From JAAYHV01 sp035268985 (GTDB lineage Bacteria; Bacillota; Clostridia; Peptostreptococcales; Anaerovoracaceae), in contig DATFJV010000090.1 in NCBI GenBank assembly GCA_035268985.1, positions 1-14,303 of the forward strand: a DNA stretch of 14,303 bases, read 5' to 3'. Positions 6,791 through 14,174 of the stretch are shown piece by piece; within the stretch, counting starts at the first letter, position 1, and every line of letters starts with the position of its first letter. The notes under the pieces were generated by a model. It ran no database searches. It was not told the origin of the DNA and was given only the letters and a program-made list of their open reading frames with translations. Both the position numbers and the translations under genes were made by a program.

Positions 6791-8475
6791 TGGAAATAGA
6801 AAGAGCACAAAGACTACCATCATCAAGAGTTAGAATAATACCTGCAAGAACAAGAACCTCAAGAAATGAGGAAAATTTTGATGGTCAAAAAAAGAAAATT
6901 GGAGTTTATGTTCGAGTATCAACAGATTCAGCAATGCAAGCAACCAGCTACGATATTCAGGTATCTTACTTTAAAGAATATGTAGAGAAAAATCCCAACT
7001 GGGAGCTTGTAGAGATTTTTGCTGACGAAGGTTTGTCAGGGACCTCTACAAAGAACCGTGTAGAGTTTAATAGAATGATTGAACGATGCAAAAATAAAGA
7101 AATCGATTATATCATTACCAAATCCATTAGTCGATTTGCTAGAAATACTCTTGACTGTTTACAATACATTAGAATGCTAAAGAGCTTAGGTATTGGAATA
7201 TTTTTTCAAAAAGAAAATCTGGACACTTTGGATAGTAAGAGCGAGCTTTTTTTAACAATTTTATCATCTATGGCTCAGGAAGAGTCCAGATCCATTTCAG
7301 AAAATACAAAATGGGGTGTTCAGAAAAGATTTCAACAGGGCAAAGCGCATATACCAACAACCTACTTTTTAGGATATGCAGAAGATGAAGATGGAAATAT
7401 AATCATTGATGAAAAACAAGCATTAATTGTAAGGCGGGTATATAGGGAGCTACTTGAGGGTAAGGGGACTCCGACAATCGCCAAAGGTCTGATGAAAGAC
7501 GGGATTAGAACTGCAAGAAATAAGAAAACCTGGACTTCGGATTCAGTTTACAAAATTCTTAAAAATGAAAAATATAAAGGCGATTGCCTAGCACAGAAGA
7601 CAGTGACTGTTGATTTTTTGACCCACGAGCGTGTGAGAAATCACGAACATCAACCCCAATACTATATAAGAAATAATCACCCAGCTATCATTAGCGGTGA
7701 AGACTGGGAGAAGGTTCAAGAAGAACTGACAAGACGGAATAAAATGCTTAGAGATCCTGAAAATAAATACCGCATGACGTACAGTGGAGCAGCGCCTTTT
7801 TCGAATAAGCTATTTTGTGGAGAATGTGGAAGGCCTGTAACCAGAAGGAGACTTACCACTCACTATGGTCCTGATCGAATCCCGACAAAATTCACAGCTT
7901 GGCACTGCAGGGTTGCTTCTAAACGAGATCCTGATTATAAAGATTGTAACTGCAGTTATGTTTGGGAAGAAGAATTAGAAAAAGCCTTTATGAAACTGCT
8001 TTATGATATTAAGAACGACCAGGATTTTTTAATAAATGAAGTAGAGCTTGCCAAAGAAGATGTTTCTTTAACAGAAGAAGAAAAACGTAGATTAGATGAA
8101 CTCGGGACCCAGATTGACAGAATTACAGATAAGATATCTGAAATGGCATCCAGATCAACAAGTTCTAATGAAACTATCTATGAAGCTACTATGCGGCATC
8201 TGATATATGAACAGGAAATACTTCAAATGGAATATGATGGGCTTAATGAGAATAAAAAAGAGGGAGAATACATTGAAGAAAATCTTAAGATTTTGATTGA
8301 AGCCTTGGAAAAAATATATGGGCCGGAAGAAGACTTTGATCCAGACATTTTAACTAAAGTCATAGAGAAGGGAATTGTCTATGATAAATGGCGGGTAGAG
8401 TTTCAATTCAAATGCGGTGTTTCATATGAAGTAAATGCTAGGAGAAGGCCGCAGAGGAATAAAAAGGCAAAATAG
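6790..8475 (+). CDS. Large serine recombinase, unit 2 (type B)
   Basis: This 561-residue large serine recombinase has the catalytic serine S44 in YVRVSTDSA, the arginine motif SISRFARN (R115, R118), a recombinase domain (about residues 190-320, WTSDSVYKILKNEKYKGD) and a zinc ribbon with C343, C346, C373 and C386 or C388. A long coiled coil (about 395-520) is typical of the part that controls integration direction. The C-terminus contains FDPDILTKVIEKG and CGVSYEV, a pattern shared with the second half of the next ORF but not with unit 1. The ATG overlaps the stop of unit 1 by one base and is served by AAGGAGG inside that gene, so the two proteins are probably made together. All catalytic residues I can identify are present. 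It may act as a partner of unit 1, as CcrA and CcrB do in staphylococcal cassettes; that is inference. Confidence 0.92.
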   Translation: MEIERAQRLPSSRVRIIPARTRTSRNEENFDGQKKKIGVYVRVSTDSAMQATSYDIQVSYFKEYVEKNPNWELVEIFADEGLSGTSTKNRVEFNRMIERCKNKEIDYIITKSISRFARNTLDCLQYIRMLKSLGIGIFFQKENLDTLDSKSELFLTILSSMAQEESRSISENTKWGVQKRFQQGKAHIPTTYFLGYAEDEDGNIIIDEKQALIVRRVYRELLEGKGTPTIAKGLMKDGIRTARNKKTWTSDSVYKILKNEKYKGDCLAQKTVTVDFLTHERVRNHEHQPQYYIRNNHPAIISGEDWEKVQEELTRRNKMLRDPENKYRMTYSGAAPFSNKLFCGECGRPVTRRRLTTHYGPDRIPTKFTAWHCRVASKRDPDYKDCNCSYVWEEELEKAFMKLLYDIKNDQDFLINEVELAKEDVSLTEEEKRRLDELGTQIDRITDKISEMASRSTSSNETIYEATMRHLIYEQEILQMEYDGLNENKKEGEYIEENLKILIEALEKIYGPEEDFDPDILTKVIEKGIVYDKWRVEFQFKCGVSYEVNARRRPQRNKKAK

Positions 8476-8550
8476 ATAAATGTAAGGGAAAAAATAAAGA
8501 ACATAAGAAAACTTAATATCACCATATCAATCCAGAACTTCTTTCATTCT

Positions 8551-8626
8551 AAAGATAGTACTTGCATTATCTTTGGACTAGAGTCATTAATATTACACCT
8601 GCAATAATAGCAGGTCAGCTCTAGAG
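8551..8626 (+). promoter_or_regulatory. Structured leader of the fused recombinase gene
   Basis: Two stem-loops lie just before the ribosome site. The first is AAAGATA (8551-8557) with TATCTTT (8568-8574). The second is nested: an outer stem CTAGAG (8578-8583) with CTCTAG (8619-8624), enclosing ACCTGC (8597-8602) and GCAGGT (8610-8615). The outer 3' arm ends 2 bases before AAAGGAG (8627-8633), close enough to affect ribosome access. It may be an RNA control element or a recombinase binding site. No T run follows, so it is not a terminator. Confidence 0.45.
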
Positions 8627-8641
8627 AAAGGAGTTTTTATT

Positions 8642-11600
8642 GTGGAAAAAAAGACAATCGAGGTTATTTGGTCGACAGAAAATGATAAGCCAGTTAAACC
8701 AAAAGGTGAAAAAATAAGAGTTGCAGCTTATTGCAGAATTAGCAGGTTGAAAGATTGCAAGAAGTTAAACTCTCTTGAAAATCAATTGAAACATTATACA
8801 CATAGTATCAGGGTGAATTCGAACTATAAACTAGTAGGATTATATTATGATCAGCAATTATCTGGTGCTACCATAACAGAACGTCCTGGGCTTAGACGAC
8901 TTATCAGGCATTGTGAAGAAGGTATGGTTGAATTGATACTTACCAAAAGTGTATCTAGATTTTCAAGAAACTCCAAAGATTTGCTTGAATTAGTAGAATT
9001 TTTGGATGAGTTAGGTGTAACCGTAATATTTGAAAAGGAAAATATAAATACGGCCATTAGAAAAAACAAATTTTTTCTTACTGCTCTAGGGGCTGTTTAT
9101 CAAGAAGAGATAAGAAGCACATCTGAAAGTGTAAGCTGGGGATACCAAAAACGAATATTAGAGGGAAATTTTAAATATCATAGACAATTTGGATACGAAG
9201 TGATAACTATCGATAATAAGCGAACAGTTGTTATTAATGAGCAAGAGGCTGACATAATCAGAGAAATATATGATTTGTATTTATCGGGGATGAAAATTAA
9301 TGACATATGCGTAATGTTAACTAATAGAGGAGTGGAGTCGGTTACGGGGAAAACTGTGTGGCCTAACTCTACAATAAACAAATTACTAAAAAACCCAAGC
9401 TATGTAGGTGAAAAGAGGGCGAACCATAGACTGAGTAGTTTTGCTAAAAAAGTAGATTTCATGCGTGGGATTGAGAGAGATATTTATTTGATTGACGATG
9501 CTTACCCTAGAATAATTTCAAAAGATATTTTTGAAAAAGTACAAGCAAAATTATCAGAAAGTAGTCCAAGAAAATCTATAAGTGTAGCGGAGCCGCATAC
9601 ATGTTCAAAGAGAATATGGTGTGGATTATGTGATACAAAATATCACAAAAATAAAAAAGGGCGCAGGAATATTTGGGTATGCAATATTAAACATAAACAA
9701 GCTCGCCTTTGCGATTCTCCACGAATTGATGATTTAATTATTCTTTCAATGATGAAAAATGCATTTAAACTCAAGTATGATTTTTCAAACCCACAGCTTC
9801 TAAAAAACCTAAAAGATGAATTGGAATGGGTAAATAAGAATGATCGTTTTGAATTTCATCGATTGAGTAACTTGACCCAGCTTCAAATTGCAAGAGAACG
9901 AGAAAAGCAAGCACAGAACAATAAAAGAATCGATGCGCATAATAATGTAAAAATCAAAGAAAAAGTTGTAATAGACTTCGAGAACTTAGCGAGTATGATT
10001 GAAGATGACCGGATTCTTAGAGTGCGGGCTATAGAAAAATTAAGCCTAGCAAAATCTGCAGAAGAGTTTTTTGATGAAACAGATATTGAAACTTTAAGGG
10101 CTTGGATTTTAGAACTAACAGTGTTTTCTTTGAAGGATTATAGGGTGCGATGGAATGACGATCAGATAATGGAAATTGGCGAATGTGATAAGAAAAAAAC
10201 CGATATGAAAGAAAAAAGAAGAAACTTAATAGATGAAGAAATTAAGTTGAATTCAAGTAGGCATATTAATCAAAATATTGTAAACATTGAAGAAGATGAA
10301 CACACTCAAATTTCCTTGACGAAAGAAGAGGGGGGAACCGATAGTATGCAAGCGGAAATAGTTGAATATAATCCAAGATTAAAGTTGGTTGAACGTATCA
10401 GAAAAGAAATTTCAAATGGCGAGGATAGCGTGGCAAACTATAAAAAACCTAAAAAACGAATTGCTGCATATGCAAGAGTAAGTACAGATGATCCAACCCA
10501 ACTAGGATCATTAGAGGTCCAGATGGCTTACTATACATATTCAGTATTAAAGAACCCTGATTATCAATTGGTTCAAGTTTATTATGATGAAGGAATTTCA
10601 GGAAGAAAAACATCAAATAGGCCTGGATTCCAACAGATGATTGCCGATTGTAAAAAGGGAAAGATAGATAAAATAATTACAAAATCAATTTCTAGATTTT
10701 CACGGAATACAGTAGAGTGCCTTAAATACATAAGAGATTTAAGATATTCAGGCATTTCGATTCTATTTGAAAAAGAGGAAATTGATACAAGTGATATGGA
10801 TAGCGAAACTCTCATTACAGTCCATAGTGCTTTGGCCCAGGAAGAATCTAGAAGTTTAGGAGAAAGTGTAGCATGGAGTAAACAGAAAACTGCGCAGAGG
10901 GGAGAATTCAAACAAAGCACTCTGCCATATGGTTATTTGTATAATAAATATGGAGTGTGGGTGATTGAAGGTCAGCGTGCGAGGGTGATTAGACGAATCT
11001 ATGATTCTTATTTAGCAGGGAAAAGTGTTCGTCAAATAGCCGCAGAACTAACAAAAGATGGTGTGCCAACTGCAAGAAACGGTAAAAAATGGGCACAAAC
11101 TACACTGTATAAAACGCTGAGAAATCCTGCTTATAAAGGAGATTTGTTATTTCAGAGTACGTATACAAAAGATACAATCCAGGGACTTCGTGTTGTTAAT
11201 AATGGAGAGTATCCTATGTATTATATTGAGGATCATCACGATCCTATTATTGATAAGAAAACGTGGAAAAAAGTTGAAGAACTGATAGCAAATAATCAAT
11301 TTAAAAGGGAAGGTTGGAAAGAAAAAACAAAGCATACGAGAGAAGAATTTTTTAAGGTTTTTGTTTGTGGCAATTGTGGTGGCTTAATCTCACATCAAGG
11401 AAGAAGTAATAAAGTAGATTATTGGAGATGTGTAAATTCAATGAAGAGTAAAGAAATAAAAATATGTAATGCAGGTAGTTTACGACAGAAAAATATTGAA
11501 CACACTTTTATGGCGATGCTGTTGGAAATGAAGAATTCAAAGAAGTTATCACAACAGGTAAACGCAGCAATAGATGATATTAACTTAAAACCTTATGAGG

Positions 11601-12007
11601 AAGAAGAACTTGAGCATCTTGAAGCAGAAATAGAAACTCATTATCAAGCTCTTTATAATACAGTAGAAGATGGAAAAAAACATGGTGAAGATACCGAGGC
11701 GATTAAAACGGTTACTGATAAAATCATGAAGCTCCATGATCGAATTAGAAATTTTGAAGATAGGATTGAACAAGTGAAGGATATCAAAGAAGAGATGAAA
11801 TGGCTGAGAAAAGAGCTGTTAGTACTAGAGCCATTCAATCCCAAGAAAGAGAGAATACCATTTAGAGGAGATATTTTCACTAGGCTGATAAAGTCTGGAA
11901 CTTTTCTGATCGATGGTGTAATAGAATATAAACTGAGTATTGGAGTGAGCTGGACCGTAAGAGATAATCGCAAACAGTATTGGAAGCTTCCGATGAAAAC
12001 AAAATAG
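8642..12007 (+). CDS. Fused tandem large serine recombinase (units 3 and 4, types A and B) in one 1121-residue ORF
   Basis: The ORF starts at GTG with AAAGGAG 8 bases upstream and holds two complete serine recombinases with no stop between them. Unit 3 (about residues 1-516) has catalytic S34 in YCRISRLKD, arginines R106 and R109 in SVSRFSRN, zinc-ribbon cysteines C327, C330, C347 and C357, and a C-terminal LRAWILELTVF motif like unit 1. A charged linker of about 50 residues follows, ending LTKEEGGTDS. Unit 4 (about 569-1121) has S614 in YARVSTDDP, R685 and R688 in SISRFSRN, zinc cysteines C909, C912, C930 and C942, a coiled coil at about 985-1060, and FRGDIFTRLIKSG with GVSWTV near the end, like unit 2. 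Known large serine recombinases are usually 450-700 residues with one catalytic domain, so this is about double length. All key residues are kept in both halves. An internal ATG at 10346 could yield unit 4 alone. Confidence 0.9.
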   Translation: MEKKTIEVIWSTENDKPVKPKGEKIRVAAYCRISRLKDCKKLNSLENQLKHYTHSIRVNSNYKLVGLYYDQQLSGATITERPGLRRLIRHCEEGMVELILTKSVSRFSRNSKDLLELVEFLDELGVTVIFEKENINTAIRKNKFFLTALGAVYQEEIRSTSESVSWGYQKRILEGNFKYHRQFGYEVITIDNKRTVVINEQEADIIREIYDLYLSGMKINDICVMLTNRGVESVTGKTVWPNSTINKLLKNPSYVGEKRANHRLSSFAKKVDFMRGIERDIYLIDDAYPRIISKDIFEKVQAKLSESSPRKSISVAEPHTCSKRIWCGLCDTKYHKNKKGRRNIWVCNIKHKQARLCDSPRIDDLIILSMMKNAFKLKYDFSNPQLLKNLKDELEWVNKNDRFEFHRLSNLTQLQIAREREKQAQNNKRIDAHNNVKIKEKVVIDFENLASMIEDDRILRVRAIEKLSLAKSAEEFFDETDIETLRAWILELTVFSLKDYRVRWNDDQIMEIGECDKKKTDMKEKRRNLIDEEIKLNSSRHINQNIVNIEEDEHTQISLTKEEGGTDSMQAEIVEYNPRLKLVERIRKEISNGEDSVANYKKPKKRIAAYARVSTDDPTQLGSLEVQMAYYTYSVLKNPDYQLVQVYYDEGISGRKTSNRPGFQQMIADCKKGKIDKIITKSISRFSRNTVECLKYIRDLRYSGISILFEKEEIDTSDMDSETLITVHSALAQEESRSLGESVAWSKQKTAQRGEFKQSTLPYGYLYNKYGVWVIEGQRARVIRRIYDSYLAGKSVRQIAAELTKDGVPTARNGKKWAQTTLYKTLRNPAYKGDLLFQSTYTKDTIQGLRVVNNGEYPMYYIEDHHDPIIDKKTWKKVEELIANNQFKREGWKEKTKHTREEFFKVFVCGNCGGLISHQGRSNKVDYWRCVNSMKSKEIKICNAGSLRQKNIEHTFMAMLLEMKNSKKLSQQVNAAIDDINLKPYEEEELEHLEAEIETHYQALYNTVEDGKKHGEDTEAIKTVTDKIMKLHDRIRNFEDRIEQVKDIKEEMKWLRKELLVLEPFNPKKERIPFRGDIFTRLIKSGTFLIDGVIEYKLSIGVSWTVRDNRKQYWKLPMKTK
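10328..10348 (+). promoter_or_regulatory. Internal ribosome-site-like sequence and ATG at the recombinase fusion junction
   Basis: A G-rich run, GAGGGGGG (10328-10335), precedes an in-frame ATG at 10346-10348 (residue 569). Starting here gives a 553-residue protein, MQAEIVEYNPRLKL and onward, close in size to unit 2. The residues just before it, KEEGGTDS, resemble the natural C-terminus of unit 1 (DEGGDL). The spot therefore looks like an old gene boundary whose stop codon was lost. Whether translation still restarts here is unknown. Confidence 0.5.
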
Positions 12008-12019
12008 ATGTAAAAATGG

Positions 12020-12075
12020 AACCCACTGAGTCGCCTGATAGAAGTAATCAAGCTACTTGGTGGGTTTCTTTTTTA
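12020..12075 (+). terminator. Terminator of the recombinase operon
   Basis: AACCCACTGAGT (12020-12031) pairs with ACTTGGTGGGTT (12055-12066) over 12 positions including two G-U pairs, with a 23-base loop and a tail TTCTTTTTTA. It ends the recombinase transcript just before the AbiE control region. Confidence 0.85.
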
Positions 12076-12116
12076 TACCAAGAAAAAAATAAAAAGGTCA
12101 TTTGGTCCAATTGGTT

Positions 12117-12175
12117 TTTTAAAAATGGAACGATTTTCTTTACTTCTGAAGAATAACGTGCTAAAATTAAAAAAA
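12117..12175. repeat. AbiE control repeat, upstream copy (candidate AbiEi operator)
   Basis: This is the first of two long direct repeats 93 bp apart, both beginning with TTTTAAAAATGGAACG. Inside is an imperfect inverted repeat of 13-base arms, GAACGATTTTCTT (12128-12140) and AAGAATAACGTGC (12149-12161), matching at 10 of 13 positions with an 8-base spacer. AbiEi regulators of known AbiE systems bind paired inverted repeats before their operon, so this is a likely operator. Confidence 0.65.
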
Positions 12176-12201
12176 GATGAATAGCACTCAAATAAAGTGG
12201 T

Positions 12202-12207
12202 TATAAT
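12202..12207 (+). promoter_or_regulatory. -10 box of the abiE operon promoter
   Basis: A perfect TATAAT lies between the two long repeats, about 75 bases before the abiEi start. I see no good -35 box at 16-18 bases upstream. The downstream repeat begins 3 bases after it, so a bound AbiEi protein would cover the transcription start and repress it. Confidence 0.6.
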
Positions 12208-12209
12208 AA

Positions 12210-12268
12210 TTTTAAAAATGGAACGCTATTCTTCAAATATGAAGAAAATCATGCAAAAACTAAAAAAG
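12210..12268. repeat. AbiE control repeat, downstream copy (candidate AbiEi operator)
   Basis: This second copy begins with the same 16 bases and holds arms GAACGCTATTCTT (12221-12233) and AAGAAAATCATGC (12242-12254), matching at 9 of 13 positions. At its centre is a perfect TTCTTC/GAAGAA with a 6-base spacer. It overlaps the expected transcription start and runs up to the ribosome site of abiEi. Confidence 0.65.
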
Positions 12269-12281
12269 AGAGGTGAGATAA

Positions 12282-13049
12282 ATGGATGTGTTGGCTGAAC
12301 TGGCGAAGTATCCAGTTTTTACAATCGATGATGTAAAGAAGCTTGCAGGTAATGAGAAGACAGCGTATACTCAGCTAGATCGTTTGATAAAAAAAGACCT
12401 CGTTAGGAAGGTTAGAAAGAATATTTATTCTGTGGTAAATCCTACAACAGGTCAGTTGGTTGCAACTCGTTATCAAATCGCTTGCGCCATAACAGATACT
12501 GCATATATCTCTCACCACAGTGCTTTTGAATATTATGGGCTGGCCAATCAAGTGTTCTATGAAGTGTATGTTTCATCTGAAAAAAGGTTCAACCACTTTG
12601 AATATGATCATGTAACTTATAAATATGTTGCATCTAGAATGAGTGAGGGTATTGTTGAAGCGAAGAACACCACCGGGGTTAAAATAACTGATCTGGAACG
12701 GACAGTTGTTGACAGCATAAGGGATTTCAATAAAATAGGTGGGTTTGAGGAACTGTTGAACTGCCTTGAAGGTGTCCACTACTTGGATGAAAAGAAGCTT
12801 ATAAGGTATCTTGATGTATACGATACTCAAGGCCTTTATCAAAGGGTAGGATTTCTCCTTGAACATTATCGAAAAGAGCTACAGTTATCAAAGGAGTTCA
12901 TAGAATATTGCAAAGGTAAAATAGGAAAAAGCAGACGGTACCTTGTGGGTGAAGCAAAGGACGACAGCTTCTATAACAGTGAATGGGAACTGATGGTACC
13001 GGAAGGGTTATTTGAAATAACGGATCAAGGAGGCGATATACTTGTCTAA
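12282..13049 (+). CDS. abiEi: AbiEi-like antitoxin and transcriptional regulator
   Basis: This 255-residue protein matches the AbiEi antitoxin family of type IV toxin-antitoxin systems. Residues 1-55 form a winged helix (FTIDDVKKLAG, TAYTQLDRLIKKDLVRKV, NIYSVVNP) for DNA binding. The rest is the antitoxin domain with the family signatures ISHHSAFEYYGL (76-87) and TDLERTVVDS (136-145). In studied systems AbiEi represses its own operon and counteracts AbiEii without stable binding. The two long repeats upstream fit autoregulation. The start has a GAGGTGA ribosome site, and the 3' end overlaps the toxin gene by 8 bases, so the pair is co-translated. The gene lies directly after the recombinase operon, as accessory genes of phages and conjugative elements often do. 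The family is confident; activity against phages is inferred. Confidence 0.88.
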   Translation: MDVLAELAKYPVFTIDDVKKLAGNEKTAYTQLDRLIKKDLVRKVRKNIYSVVNPTTGQLVATRYQIACAITDTAYISHHSAFEYYGLANQVFYEVYVSSEKRFNHFEYDHVTYKYVASRMSEGIVEAKNTTGVKITDLERTVVDSIRDFNKIGGFEELLNCLEGVHYLDEKKLIRYLDVYDTQGLYQRVGFLLEHYRKELQLSKEFIEYCKGKIGKSRRYLVGEAKDDSFYNSEWELMVPEGLFEITDQGGDILV

Positions 13050-13992
13050 TTACGATATTATATATTTAGGGAAAAAAGCTCAAGAACTCGGATTTGTAAG
13101 GGATACGTTAGAAAAGGTAACAAGGCTAGCGGATATTCTGGAATATTTAAATACAAATCCAATTCTAAAAGATAGTCTAGCGCTAAAAGGTGGGACAGCA
13201 ATTAATCTTACAATTTTCAACTTGCCACGTCTTTCTGTAGATATAGATTTGGATTATTTAATTACCAACAGTAGAGAAGACATGCTTGAAAGTAGGGAGA
13301 GTATTAATAAAATTATTGATCGCTATTTGGTGTCCCAAGGGTATTCAAAAAATCCTAAGACGAAGAATCCTCATAGTTTGGACTCATGGGTCTATGACTA
13401 CATGGGAGCCAGCGGGAATAAGGATAATATCAAGATTGAAATTAATTACTCATTAAGGTCCCACGTTCTAGAAGCAGAAGAAAGACCGATTATAACTGAG
13501 CATTTTTCCAGTGAATATAAGGTAAAGTCTTTAGCTCCACTTGAGATATATGGAAGTAAGATGAATGCACTGTTAAGTAGAGCTGCAGCTAGGGATTTAT
13601 ATGATGCAAGAAATATGATTCACTATGGTCTTTTTGATGAATCGGAAGAAGAGATGCTGAGAAAGTGTGTTGTATTCTATGCAGCCATATCAGCGAGAGA
13701 TAAAAACAGTATAAACAAGACTTTTGATACCAATGGGATTGATTTGATTACAAAGAGAAAAATTAAGACAAATCTCTATCCTGTCATTAAAACAAAAGAT
13801 GATTTTGAATTAGAGTCGGCTAAGAAACTTGTTAAAGAGTACATTTCTGATTTAATGGTTTTGACAAAAGAAGAGAAGGAGTTTTTGGACAAGTTTGAAA
13901 GCGGAGAATACATTCCAGAGCTTTTATTTGAGGATAAGAAAATTTTAAAACGAATTAGAAATCATCCAATGGCATTATGGAAAACTAGATAA
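13042..13992 (+). CDS. abiEii: AbiEii-like nucleotidyltransferase toxin
   Basis: This 316-residue protein is the toxin partner, of the DUF1814/AbiEii nucleotidyltransferase family. Motifs are in order: LKGGTAINL (48-56, the G-G-T nucleotide loop), RLSVDIDLDY (63-72, metal-binding D67 and D69), KIEINYS (131-137, probable third acidic residue E133) and the helix KMNALLSRAAARDLYDARN (173-191), which carries the conserved lysine and aspartates. Related toxins transfer nucleotides, in some cases to tRNA ends, and stop growth; the substrate here is unknown. The start is TTG at 13042 with AAGGAGG 8 bases upstream. It gives the usual family N-terminus (GFVRDTLEKVTRLADILEYL), and the next in-frame ATG would delete motifs I and II. 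It overlaps abiEi by 8 bases. All key residues look intact, so the toxin is probably functional. Confidence 0.88.
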   Translation: MSNYDIIYLGKKAQELGFVRDTLEKVTRLADILEYLNTNPILKDSLALKGGTAINLTIFNLPRLSVDIDLDYLITNSREDMLESRESINKIIDRYLVSQGYSKNPKTKNPHSLDSWVYDYMGASGNKDNIKIEINYSLRSHVLEAEERPIITEHFSSEYKVKSLAPLEIYGSKMNALLSRAAARDLYDARNMIHYGLFDESEEEMLRKCVVFYAAISARDKNSINKTFDTNGIDLITKRKIKTNLYPVIKTKDDFELESAKKLVKEYISDLMVLTKEEKEFLDKFESGEYIPELLFEDKKILKRIRNHPMALWKTR

Positions 13993-14003
13993 TGCAAATG
14001 AAG

Positions 14004-14074
14004 CAACCCACATAGAGAGAATCTAGCTTCGGAACGATACCGAGGTTAGAGAGAATCTGAGTGGGTTGTTTTTT
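14004..14074 (+). terminator. Two-tier terminator hairpin after the AbiE operon
   Basis: The outer stem CAACCCAC (14004-14011) pairs with GTGGGTTG (14061-14068) and is followed by six Ts. Inside, TCTAGCTTCGG (14022-14032) pairs with CCGAGGTTAGA (14040-14050) over 11 positions with two G-U pairs and a 7-base loop. Between the stems lies a 10 by 10 base purine-rich internal loop. This is more elaborate than an ordinary terminator and might have a second role. Confidence 0.8.
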
Positions 14075-14139
14075 CATGTATATATATATAATAGAAGAAA
14101 CTCATTTTTTAAAAACGTTAGAAGGTCATATAGAGAGAA
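14013..14139. repeat. Three copies of a TAGAGAGAA motif
   Basis: TAGAGAGAATCT occurs at 14013-14024 and again at 14047-14058, 34 bases apart, inside the terminator hairpin. A shorter copy, TAGAGAGAA, lies at 14131-14139 just before the second terminator. Their function is unknown; a protein-binding site or part of an RNA fold are the obvious options. Confidence 0.6.
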
Positions 14140-14144
14140 ATTTC

Positions 14145-14174
14145 AGCTCATCACATAGTGGTGGGCTTTTTTTT
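14145..14174 (+). terminator. Second terminator downstream of the AbiE operon
   Basis: AGCTCATCAC (14145-14154) pairs with GTGGTGGGCT (14158-14167), including two G-U pairs, and is followed by eight Ts (14167-14174). No ORF lies between the two terminators. It may be a backup, or the end of a short transcript from the TATAAT at 14087-14092. Confidence 0.75.

Noticed and set aside
5162..8475. Transposon or conjugative-element identity based on the serine recombinases alone
   Set aside because: Tandem serine recombinases also occur in conjugative elements, but the adjoining tail, holin and endolysin genes on the same strand point to a prophage, and no conjugation gene is present in the window.
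10582..10920. 112-codon minus-strand ORF
   Set aside because: It is antisense to the catalytic domain of recombinase unit 4, whose active-site motifs are intact on the + strand.
11653..12051. 132-codon minus-strand ORF
   Set aside because: It lies opposite the coiled-coil coding part of the fused recombinase, has low-complexity hydrophobic composition and no recognisable domain. It is a shadow of the + strand gene.
12107..12120. CCAATTGG palindrome followed by Ts as a terminator
   Set aside because: The arms are only 4 bases with no loop, and a much stronger terminator lies just upstream at 12020-12075.
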